8,694 bases of DNA from Arcicella sp040387735. Its GTDB lineage: Bacteria; Bacteroidota; Bacteroidia; Cytophagales; Spirosomataceae. The translations under genes and the position numbers were made by a program. The stretch is taken from assembly GCA_040387735.1 (NCBI GenBank), contig JAZKDE010000078.1, positions 1-8,694 of the forward strand, in the 5' to 3' direction. Below, piece by piece: positions 1 through 7,600 of this stretch; within the stretch, counting starts at the first letter, position 1, and every line of letters starts with the position of its first letter. The notes under the pieces were generated by a model, which had not been told where the DNA came from, did no database searches, and saw only the letters and a program-made list of their open reading frames with translations.

Positions 1-1
1 C

Positions 2-136
2 GTTGTTGGAAACTTCTGTAAATATAGGCGTTAAATTATCTTGTGTCAAGTTCAGGGCGGTTTCAATGTAAAGAAATACCGTTTTGATAAATTCTAATTG
101 TTTGTCTGCATTTAGACTCTTCTTCTGTTGTGTTTT
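2..136 (-). CDS. Partial open frame running off the left edge; probable -1 continuation of the adjacent hypothetical gene
   Basis: On the minus strand, a frame shifted by -1 relative to the 112-804 gene is open from about 190 to the left edge. From position 112 it reads NADKQLEFIKTVFLYIE followed by about 20 more residues, a plausible protein composition. The frame has no ATG, GTG or TTG codon between its upstream stop (TGA at 191-193) and position 112, so it does not look like an independent gene start. The two frames could be joined at the AAAA run at 133-136 (plus-strand tttt), giving ...ANRVK-TQQKKSLNADKQLEF... This could be a sequencing indel, a real disrupting mutation, or a slippage site. 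It could also be the tail of an older gene next to an AT-rich insert, since GC here is near 38-40%, against about 25% in the upstream gene. The product is not recognised and the gene is cut by the window edge. Confidence 0.42.
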
Positions 137-804
137 ACTCGATTGGCATAGGCTATTTGTGGCTGAGTGCCAATTTTTAGTATACTTTCTTCATTAAATG
201 TTTTATCTATAATAATTTTACCAATAATTGTATTTACTGGAATAGAATTGCAAATTATAAAATACCCATGGTCTTTATAATCTACTTTAGACAAATCAAT
301 AGCATATACTACACTATTAAAAGATGTGAAGCTATTGGCTAATTTAAATACTTCGGTAATTACAGACGTTTCATTATAGTTAAATGAACTGTCTTTTTTC
401 TTTACTTGCAGAATTAATTCTTCAATCTCTCTTATATAATGAAATATTTGCCCTCCTTTTTGACTTAAAGAATGCCAAGCACAATATAAACTTAAATAGG
501 ACAGATATACTTGGAATGTTTTTTTAGTTAAAAACCCTTTAAATATACCCATTAGTGATGTATCAATGTTTGAACTGCTTGATTTGTCTAAAGATTTAAT
601 CTCTGGTAATTCAAGAATTTTTATTAATTCTTCTACAGTTTTTATAGAAACAATATCCATATTTTCACTAAATCCATTTGTTTCAATTAGCTGAGAGTAT
701 AATTCAGTTGTTCCATGAAAAGCAATGTTGGGATTATTCCAAATTTCCTTAGGAAATATTTCAAAATCAGTTTTATTTATTTCAAGATTAAATGTAGTTA
801 TCAT
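112..804 (-). CDS. AT-rich hypothetical protein with an ART-like HGT motif
   Basis: This 230-residue protein has no signal peptide and no clear membrane segment, so it is probably cytoplasmic. Residues 29-45 read FHGTTELYSQLIETNGF, resembling the first conserved strand and helix of ADP-ribosyltransferase-fold proteins (a His-Gly-Thr motif followed by an I...GF helix). Later segments SVVYAIDLS (164-172) and IPVNTIIGKIIID (188-200) also resemble strand patterns seen in such folds. I cannot assign the other ART catalytic positions, so the fold is only a suggestion. The middle (about 50-160) is Ser- and Lys-rich and partly helical. The gene is about 25.5% GC over 181-780, far below murF-alr and the DUF2157 gene, which suggests horizontal acquisition. 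The C terminus (HNRRRV) may be a frameshift artefact, because an adjacent frame continues beyond it. The start ATG at 804 is the only good in-frame start near the N-terminal end. No neighbour suggests a toxin-antitoxin partner. Confidence 0.75.
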   Translation of the reverse strand: MITTFNLEINKTDFEIFPKEIWNNPNIAFHGTTELYSQLIETNGFSENMDIVSIKTVEELIKILELPEIKSLDKSSSSNIDTSLMGIFKGFLTKKTFQVYLSYLSLYCAWHSLSQKGGQIFHYIREIEELILQVKKKDSSFNYNETSVITEVFKLANSFTSFNSVVYAIDLSKVDYKDHGYFIICNSIPVNTIIGKIIIDKTFNEESILKIGTQPQIAYANRVKHNRRRV

Positions 805-839
805 ATTTTAGGTTTGATTTTACTTAGAATATTTACATG

Positions 840-858
840 ATTCCTCTAAGTAGAGAAT
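840..858. promoter_or_regulatory. Small dyad in the divergent spacer, flanked by TACTTAG repeats
   Basis: The spacer between the two divergent genes holds ATTCCTCT (840-847) and AGAGAAT (852-858), which pair as a 7-bp stem with one bulged C around AAGT. The heptamer TACTTAG occurs at 821-827 and 861-867, and its complement CTAAGTA at 846-852 lies between them. This could be an operator for either gene. It is short and AT-rich, so chance is a real alternative. Confidence 0.2.
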
Positions 859-869
859 GTTACTTAGTT

Positions 870-899
870 TTTGTTTGCTATCAAATATTCGTAATTTAG
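870..899 (+). promoter_or_regulatory. Candidate promoter of the DUF2157 gene
   Basis: TTTG at 870-873 is followed after 18 bases by TAATTTAG at 892-899. This has one mismatch to the Bacteroidota -7 element TAnnTTTG, and the spacing is slightly short of the usual 19-21. The start codon at 915 would leave a leader of only about 10 bases. An A-rich stretch, not a Shine-Dalgarno sequence, precedes the ATG. The assignment is by pattern only. Confidence 0.3.
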
Positions 900-914
900 A
901 AAAAATAAGTCATC

Positions 915-1883
915 ATGCAATCCCAAACAATCCTCCAAGACCTCCAACAAAAAGGCATTATTTCACCTGAACAAAGTGCTGTAATTTCGGAGTACGAAAA
1001 GCAGAAACCCTTTTCACTTCATTATGAATTACGGACGGTTTTATATTTGGGGATTACTTTGCTGACGGGTGGTTTGGGGGTGTTGATTTACCAAAATTTA
1101 GATACCATTGGTCACGGAGTGATTGTGGCTTTGATTGCGTTGATTACTTTGGCGTGTTTTGGTTTTGTGTTTTGGAAACGTCAGCCTTTTACTTGGGAGG
1201 AGGCTAAAAATGCCCATACTTTTGCTGATTTCGCTCTTTTGTTAGGTTGTACTTCGTTCTTGATATTGGAAGGTTATCTGCAATTTCAGTACGATTTATT
1301 TGGCACAAAATATGGCTTGGTGACGATTTTACCCGCAATTTTGTTCTTTTTTAGTGCTTATTTCTTCGACCATCGTGGCGTGCTTTCTATGGCAATTACG
1401 GCTTTTGCGTCGTGGGTTGGTGTGTCGATTGCTCCGCTTTCGGTGTTATCTCAAAATGATTTTTCGGCTCCTCATTTTATCAACACTGCTATCGTTTTGG
1501 GATTGGGTTTATCGGCGACGGGCTTAGTTTCGGAATACAAAAATCTGAAAAAACACTTTTCGTTTACCTATCTTTTATTGGGAAGCAATTTGACTTTAAT
1601 TGCAGCTTTGACGGGTATGTTTAGCCAACTGCTTTGGTTTATTTATGCCTTCATTACCTTGATTTTGTGCGTTGGTTTATTCTTGTACGCCCGCAAAACG
1701 CAATCCTATATTTTCTTGTTGATGGGAACAGTTTACGGATATATCGCTTTGACTTACATTCTTTTCAAATTGGTGTTTTTAGTCGATAATGACCTCGTAT
1801 ATTCCCTTGCGATGTACTACTTTTTGCTTTCGGGTGTGGGGGTAATTATGTTTCTATTGAATATTAAGAAGATTTTGAAGTAG
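915..1883 (+). CDS. DUF2157-type polytopic membrane protein
   Basis: This 322-residue protein has a short soluble N terminus (1-38) that opens with a helix reading LQDLQQKGIISPEQ. That pattern is typical of DUF2157 proteins, where a small cytoplasmic helical segment precedes a multi-helix membrane domain. About nine or ten hydrophobic segments follow, at roughly 40-59, 67-87, 104-125, 135-151, 157-175, 188-205, 217-235, 238-258, 264-287 and 296-316. Conserved-looking features include LGITLLTGGLGVLIYQN in the first helix and FDHRGVLS after the fourth. The family has no established biochemical function, and no catalytic residues can be named. The protein would sit in the inner membrane. The gene stands alone: it is divergent from the AT-rich hypothetical gene and convergent with murF-alr. 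Its base composition looks like that of the host. The ATG at 915 is the first in frame and fits the family's usual N terminus. Confidence 0.8.
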   Translation: MQSQTILQDLQQKGIISPEQSAVISEYEKQKPFSLHYELRTVLYLGITLLTGGLGVLIYQNLDTIGHGVIVALIALITLACFGFVFWKRQPFTWEEAKNAHTFADFALLLGCTSFLILEGYLQFQYDLFGTKYGLVTILPAILFFFSAYFFDHRGVLSMAITAFASWVGVSIAPLSVLSQNDFSAPHFINTAIVLGLGLSATGLVSEYKNLKKHFSFTYLLLGSNLTLIAALTGMFSQLLWFIYAFITLILCVGLFLYARKTQSYIFLLMGTVYGYIALTYILFKLVFLVDNDLVYSLAMYYFLLSGVGVIMFLLNIKKILK

Positions 1884-1888
1884 GGGGG

Positions 1889-1999
1889 AGTTATAAGTTA
1901 TGAATTATAAGATAGTAGGTATGAGGACTATAAGTGTCTGATAACCTTACTACTTCATTTACCTAATTTCTGATAACCCATAATTCATACCTCATAACT
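1889..1999. repeat. Long imperfect inverted repeat in the convergent spacer; possible bidirectional terminator
   Basis: The left arm at 1889-1908 and the right arm at 1980-1999 are complementary at 18 of 20 positions (the left arm reads AGTTATAAGTTATGAATTAT). The 71-base interior carries further related words. TCTGATAACC occurs at 1937-1946 and again at 1969-1978, and AGGTATG (1918-1924) is complementary to CATACCT (1987-1993). The element lies exactly between two convergent genes, so both transcripts would run into it. The arms are AT-rich and there is no GC-rich stem with a T tract, so classic intrinsic termination is uncertain. It may instead be one copy of a dispersed intergenic repeat. 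Confidence 0.5.
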
Positions 2000-2007
2000 A
2001 TCTAAAA

Positions 2008-4482
2008 CTACATTTGATAAAAAACACGCTTCACTCTTTGGCTTACGCTTGTCAATATTTCGTAGGCAATTGTCCCGATTTTATTGGCTAATTCAATCAT
2101 TGTGAGGTCTTTACCAAAAATGATTACTTCGTCGCCTTCTTGTACGTGTGGCACGTCGGTTACGTCCACCATCGTCATATCCATGCACACATTTCCGATG
2201 ACCTTGCAACGATGTCCATGAACAAGCACCTCACCTACACCCCGACTAAATCGGCGGTCGAAACCGTCGGCGTAACCAATGGCAATGGTGGCGGTTTTGG
2301 TATCTCTCGTTAATTCGCCTTTTCTGCCGTAACCAACTGTATCTGAGGTTTTTATATGTTTAATTTGAGAAATTACCGTCTTCAAAGTCCCGACCGTCAT
2401 GAGGTTTTCTTGGTCTTCGGGTTTTGCTGCTAAACCATATAAGCCAACGCCCAAACGAACCATATCCATACGGGCTTCGGGGAAGCGAGCAATGCCTGCG
2501 GAATTCGCCAAATGTCGAGATGGCACGTAGCCAATCGCTTCTGAAATCTGATTAGCCATTTCGGTAAATTGCGAGACTTGATGAAGCGTAAAATCGTCAA
2601 ATTTACCTTCGTCTGCCGCCGCTAAATGACTAAAAATCGTAGAAACCCAAAGATTAGGATTCGACTGTAAGGTTTCAATTAGTTCTGGTAATTGTTCTTG
2701 TTCAAAACCCAAACGGTGCATTCCTGTATCTAATTTTAGGTGAATTTTTGAGCTAATGTTCCGATTATCAATATATTCCGAAAACTGTTTTAAAATTTTA
2801 GGATTATAAATTTCCGGTTCGAGTGAGAACTCTACTAATTGTTCAAAGTCATTTTCGGAAGGGTTCATGACCATGATTGGCAAATAAATACCATTTTGAC
2901 GAAGCGAAACGCCTTCATCGGTATAGGCAACCGCCAAATAATCAACACCGTGAAATTGAAGTAAATTTGCCACTTCGGTACTGCCCGAACCGTAAGCAAA
3001 AGCCTTGACCATCACCATGATTTTGGTTTTTTGTCCGACTTTATCACGGAAGTAATTGAGGTTGTTGGTTACTGCATCAAGGTTGATTTCTAAAACCGTC
3101 CGATGCGTTTTTTGTACCAAACGATTCACGATTGACTCAAAGCCAAAACGTCTTGCTCCTTTCACCAAAATGACACTTTCTTGAGATTCTTTCAGTGCCT
3201 GACTATCTAAAAAGTCAACGGTCGTTTTAAAGAATTGAATATTTGTTTCAACTCCATTTTTTAGGCTTTGGAATAGTGATTTATTCCGAGAAATAACTTC
3301 ACCAATACCGATAAATTGGCTTAGATTTCGCTGTTTGATTAAGTGTGCAATTTGTCGGTATAATTCTTTTTCGGGAATGCCAGTTTCTAATAAATCACTC
3401 AAAATCAAAACTTTATGATTTCTTTGTTTTTGCTGAGACAAGAAGTTTAAAGCGATGGTCAGTCCCGCTAAATCATTATTATAAGTATCGTCAATGAGAT
3501 AATTATTACGAATTCCCTGTTTCAATTCCAATCGCATAGAAACAGGACGAAGTATCTGTAAACGTGCTTGAATTTCTACCGAATTATAGCCCAAATGCCA
3601 AAGTGTAACGATGCAATGAATGGCGTTTTCAATGGAAGCTTCATCGGTAAATGGAACGTCAAATGTTTCTGTTTGTTGAGGAAAATTAAGCGTTACTTTA
3701 GTATTTTGAAATTCGGTTTGCCAGTTGGCTTGGATGTGTGAATTAGCCATTCTCGACCAACTAATTAATTCACAATCAGGGTTTTGAATAGAGAATTCTG
3801 TTTTAATAATCTCATCAATTTCTACGTAATCTGCACAATAAATGAGTTGTTTTGCATTTTTAAATAAGAGCATTTTTTCTCTTATTTTCTGCAAATTATC
3901 CTCAAAAAACTCATTGTGGGCATTGCCAATATTGGTAAAAATCCCGATTTGAGGTTGCACAACTTTTTCAAGATTCGCCATTTCGTCAGGACGAGAAACA
4001 CCGACTTCAAAAATACCCAAATTATGGGTTTCATTCATTTGCCAAACTGACAAAGGCACGCCAATTTGAGAATTATATGATTTAGGACTTTTCACAACCT
4101 TATAACGGTTGCTCAACAATTGCGAAAGCCATTCTTTCACCACCGTTTTTCCATTGCTACCCGTAATGGCAATAATGGGAAAGGAATATTGTTCACGATG
4201 ACGTTTTGTCACCTCTTGCATCGCCAAAATGCTATCTTCAACTTGCCAAATTTTCGCATCAGGCATACGGTTTAATTCCCGTAAAAGGGTAGGAGTGAGA
4301 GCATTACGTTCGATGACAAACTCTCTGATTCCTTTTCGGTATAGATCATCTAAAAATTGATGTCCGTCGTGGTGTAAACCCTTGATAGCAAAAAAGATAG
4401 AACGTTGCGGAGACGATAATTGACGGCTATCATTTAATAAATATTGGGCAGTGGTATTTATCGGAAGTTGTTGGAAGTTCAC
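2008..4482 (-). CDS. murF-alr: Bifunctional UDP-MurNAc-tripeptide:D-Ala-D-Ala ligase / alanine racemase
   Basis: This 824-residue cytoplasmic fusion enzyme serves peptidoglycan precursor synthesis. Residues 1 to about 455 are MurF, the ATP-dependent ligase that adds D-Ala-D-Ala to UDP-MurNAc-tripeptide. The domain shows the P-loop GSNGKT (108-113), KSYNSQIGVPLSV (134-146), NIGNAHNEFF (184-193), DDTYNNDLAGL (331-341) and the C-terminal VILVKGARRFGFE (437-449). Residues from about 460 to 824 are a PLP-dependent fold-III alanine racemase, interconverting L- and D-alanine. The PLP lysine is K493 in MVKAFAYGSG, and the second catalytic base is probably Y718 in VGYGR. Other racemase motifs are HLKLDTGMHRLGF (581-593), HLANSAGI (657-664), RLGVGLYG (676-683) and IGYADGF...NVCMDMTMVDVT (735-775). 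Both halves appear intact. This fusion is well known in Bacteroidota. The racemase product reaches the MurF half only after D-Ala-D-Ala ligase (not in this window) has joined two D-Ala. The gene is a single unit, divergent from the Ig-domain gene. The N terminus MNFQQLPINTTAQYLL is normal for MurF, supporting this start. Confidence 0.96.
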   Translation of the reverse strand: MNFQQLPINTTAQYLLNDSRQLSSPQRSIFFAIKGLHHDGHQFLDDLYRKGIREFVIERNALTPTLLRELNRMPDAKIWQVEDSILAMQEVTKRHREQYSFPIIAITGSNGKTVVKEWLSQLLSNRYKVVKSPKSYNSQIGVPLSVWQMNETHNLGIFEVGVSRPDEMANLEKVVQPQIGIFTNIGNAHNEFFEDNLQKIREKMLLFKNAKQLIYCADYVEIDEIIKTEFSIQNPDCELISWSRMANSHIQANWQTEFQNTKVTLNFPQQTETFDVPFTDEASIENAIHCIVTLWHLGYNSVEIQARLQILRPVSMRLELKQGIRNNYLIDDTYNNDLAGLTIALNFLSQQKQRNHKVLILSDLLETGIPEKELYRQIAHLIKQRNLSQFIGIGEVISRNKSLFQSLKNGVETNIQFFKTTVDFLDSQALKESQESVILVKGARRFGFESIVNRLVQKTHRTVLEINLDAVTNNLNYFRDKVGQKTKIMVMVKAFAYGSGSTEVANLLQFHGVDYLAVAYTDEGVSLRQNGIYLPIMVMNPSENDFEQLVEFSLEPEIYNPKILKQFSEYIDNRNISSKIHLKLDTGMHRLGFEQEQLPELIETLQSNPNLWVSTIFSHLAAADEGKFDDFTLHQVSQFTEMANQISEAIGYVPSRHLANSAGIARFPEARMDMVRLGVGLYGLAAKPEDQENLMTVGTLKTVISQIKHIKTSDTVGYGRKGELTRDTKTATIAIGYADGFDRRFSRGVGEVLVHGHRCKVIGNVCMDMTMVDVTDVPHVQEGDEVIIFGKDLTMIELANKIGTIAYEILTSVSQRVKRVFYQM

Positions 4483-4512
4483 GTTTAATGAGTTGCGATT
4501 TACTGATTGGTG

Positions 4513-4545
4513 ATTGAGTGATTAATAACGAAAGAATTACTCAAT
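4513..4545 (-). promoter_or_regulatory. Hairpin in the murF-alr leader region
   Basis: ATTGAGTGATT (4513-4523) and AATTACTCAAT (4535-4545) are complementary at 10 of 11 positions, with an 11-base loop. The remaining position is G opposite T on the plus strand, so A·C in the murF-alr transcript. The dyad lies 31 bases or more upstream of the murF-alr start and downstream of the -7-like element at 4556-4563, so it would be in the 5' leader or act as an operator. A run of TGATTG-like words (from 4504, 4511 and 4519) overlaps its left arm. No known riboswitch is recognised. Confidence 0.35.
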
Positions 4546-4555
4546 ATTATTTCCT

Positions 4556-4563
4556 CAAAGATA
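4556..4563 (-). promoter_or_regulatory. Candidate -7 element of the murF-alr promoter
   Basis: Read on the minus strand, these bases are TATCTTTG, an exact match to the Bacteroidota -7 consensus TAnnTTTG. They lie 74 bases upstream of the murF-alr ATG, predicting a leader of about 65 bases. I see no good TTTG at the expected -33 distance, so the assignment rests on the -7 box alone. Confidence 0.42.
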
Positions 4564-4586
4564 ATTATTTAGCACTTAGCTTCTGA

Positions 4587-4618
4587 TTTGTTTTTGGTGA
4601 ATGGGCGTATTATCTTGT
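4587..4618 (+). promoter_or_regulatory. Candidate promoter of the Ig-domain protein gene
   Basis: TTTG at 4587-4590 is followed after 20 bases by TATCTTGT at 4611-4618, an imperfect match to TAnnTTTG at the usual spacing. Transcription would start near 4625, leaving a leader of about 30 A-rich bases before the ATG at 4658. There is no Shine-Dalgarno sequence. Confidence 0.3.
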
Positions 4619-4657
4619 GAAAAAAATACACTCAAAAAATAAATATATCACTACAAG

Positions 4658-7600
4658 ATGAAGAGAATCTACATTGCCCTGTTTTTGTTTGTTGTTCTGT
4701 CACTTTTTAGTTCTTCGGTTTTTTCGCAAAATCCAGCTTGTGCCAATTTTTCGGGCGTTTTTATTTCTGATTCTTTGGAACAGAATCAAACGCAATATGT
4801 GGTTTGTAATGGCAGTAATCTTTACCTTAAATCATTGAACAATCCGTTGGGTGCTGTTTATCAATGGAAAAAGAATGGNNNNNNNNNNNNNNNNNNNNNN
4901 NNNNNNNNNNNNNNNNNNNNNNNNNNNNNNNNNNNNNNNNNNNNNNNNNNNNNNNNNNNNNNNNNNNNNNNNNNNNNNGTCAATCAAGGGAATTGCTCAA
5001 ATACTTATCCATTTGCCATTGGCTTGAGTTTTACAAATACTGTACTTCCTGTCATCTCAACCACTAAATCAATTGTTTGTGAAGGGAAAACTACGGTGCT
5101 AAGAACTTCAAAACTAAATCCCATTTATAGTTTGCAATGGCTGAAAGATGGTGTTGCAATTTCGGGAGCAAATAAAGATAGTCTTGTAGTGAGCCAAACG
5201 GGTAATTATCAATTGCAAACCTCTGGCGGAACTTGTAATGGTAATTCAAACGGATTGAACATTTCAATAACCAATCTGAATTTACCTGCGCCACAAATTG
5301 AAAACCTCAATGTGTATAATTATCGTTTCAGTAATTATTTTGAAACGTGTGGCAATAACGTTGTTAAACTAAAAGTGAAAGATTATAAAGATGGGGATTT
5401 GACGTGGTTGAAAGATGGAAACGTCATTACTGGACAAACTGGAACCGAATTATTGGCCCGTCAATCGGGCAATTATGCGGTTCGTTATCAAGGTAATGAA
5501 CTTTGTTTTGCTCAATCGGCTCTTGTACCCGTTAAAATTACCGATGTTGCTACGATGAGTTTTGCGGGAAATGATGCCGTTGCAAAATCAGGAGAATCAG
5601 CAAAAATTAAATACACTTTTACGGGTATTTCTCCCATTTATTTAAAAATTAATAATGCTTACGAAAACCTAATTGTCAATCCAATTACGCAGCGATATTT
5701 TGAGGATATCTATTCTACGAAAACATTTTCAGCCACAACCATCGCAAATGCTTGTGGCGTTGGGACTTTTTCAAATCCTGCCACGATAACGGTTGGTAAT
5801 TATTTTCAATCAACGAGTTTCCAACTGAGCGCAAGTTATGTAACCGCTTGTATCGGTGGTAGCATAACGTTGACTGGAACTGCTTTTGGTTCGGGAAGCC
5901 CATTTACTTATCAATGGCAAAAAGATGGCGTCGATATTGTCGGGGCGAATCAGAGTAGTTTAAATATTTCCAATTTTACTTATTCAGACATTGGATATTA
6001 TCGGGTTAAAGCCTTGGGAACGTATGGTTCAGCCATTTCCGATGAAATCCAAGTAAACGCCAATTACGGAGACGTAGTTTTTGCCAAATTAGATTATCCC
6101 GCCTATACCAATTCGGATATTTTATTAACGGCTTTTTCGGGTAGTAGTTTTGGAAATGCCTCAAATGCTTACCATTGGACGGGACCCAATGGCTTTACTT
6201 CCACCGAGCAAAATCCTGTAATACCAAACGGAACTAACTCAAATAATGGGACTTATACCGTGACGGCAACTAATGCAGGTGGTTGTGTAAACTATGCTTT
6301 ATTGACCGTGACAGTTACAACCGCCCCCATCACTTTGGGAAATTTAGGCACGACTTCATTCTGTCCAAATGGCACTTTATCCGTTCCGTTTACGACAACC
6401 TTAGCCATCGGAACACTTTATAAAGTCTATTTATCCGATGCCAATGGAAGTTTCAGGAATCAATCAGAAATTGGCAATGGCATGACCAGCCCGATTGACA
6501 TTACCTTCCCACAATACGCACAGGCAGGAACAAAATATAGAATTAGAATTGTATCAATCTATCCCTCAGCAACGAGTTCTTTGAGTGGATATTTGAGTAC
6601 GGATGGACAGGGTTTGACGATTTCGGTTAAGAATTTGGTGGGGAGGGAGATTGAACCATACAATACAAAAATATGTAATGGTTCAGCTTTAACTGGTATA
6701 ATAAGTACAAACCAATCAGGAGTTATTTATGAGTGGAAAAAGGATGGAATGTTTCAAACTAATAACACTCAATTGAAAATGACTCAGGGAGGAATTTATA
6801 TTGCATCGGTAACAAAAACGGGTTGTAATAATATTTCAAAAACATTGAATGTTGAATTTGGAACAACCGCTTATCATTTTCCGATTCGATTTGGTAGCGA
6901 ATATCAATGTGCTGGAATATCAATTCTTTACCGAGACATTTATTATAGTGATAGTGCCACCTATCAATGGAAAAGAAACGGAAATATTTTGATAGGAGAA
7001 ACAAATGATACATTAATTGCAAATCAAACAGGAATTTATACAGCAAATATTACAGATAAATGCCCTGTTGTTGATGAACCAAATCATGGAAGTGGAGTAA
7101 ATCAAAAAGTTGTTTTTAGTAATATTATTGAAAATAGAATATCCGAATTTATGAATCCTCCCAATAATGGATTAATATGTGGGAGTGCTATTTATGCCAA
7201 TTTTCAAACATTAATTTATCCAAATATATTAGCTCCATATACCTACCAATGGAAACGGAATGGTATCAATTTGGCAAATCAAACTAATCAAGGTTTATAC
7301 TATATAAAAGAAGAAGGTTTATATAGTCTTTCCTTAACCCAAGGAAATTGTACTGTAAATTCAAATGGGATAGAGTTAATGAAAGTTGATACGATAAAAT
7401 TAGGGCTGAAATTAGTATTTCCAACTGTAAATAATATTTGTCAAGGTGCAACAACATATCTTAGAGCAAATATACCAGCAGGAGTCAACTATACCTTTTA
7501 TAAAGATGGTATTGCTCTCAGTAATTCTCCTAATCCTGATTTATTTGCTGTTAGTGAAACAGGAAATTATAATGTCTCTGGAAATTCATCTGGTTGCGTT

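Noticed and set aside
112..804. Toxin-antitoxin pair with the ART-like gene as toxin
   Set aside because: No small partner gene is visible next to it within the window; the divergent neighbour is a DUF2157 membrane protein.
1884..2007. CRISPR-like or tRNA-like structure in the convergent spacer
   Set aside because: The repeated words are short, unevenly spaced and inverted. There are no regular spacers, and no cloverleaf or CCA end.
2008..4482. Two separate genes murF and alr split by a frameshift-corrected boundary
   Set aside because: The frame is continuous through residues 450-465 with no internal stop, and the fusion is a known arrangement in Bacteroidota.
4864..5067. Plus-strand 67-codon frame across the N gap
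   Set aside because: Half of it is undetermined sequence and the rest is out of frame with a convincing Ig-domain frame.
5091..7046. Minus-strand open frames of 62-95 codons inside the Ig-domain gene (5091-5294, 5715-5903, 6759-7046) and one at 8359-8550
   Set aside because: They lie entirely inside a strong coding frame, have low-complexity or unnatural composition, and show no recognisable domain or own promoter.
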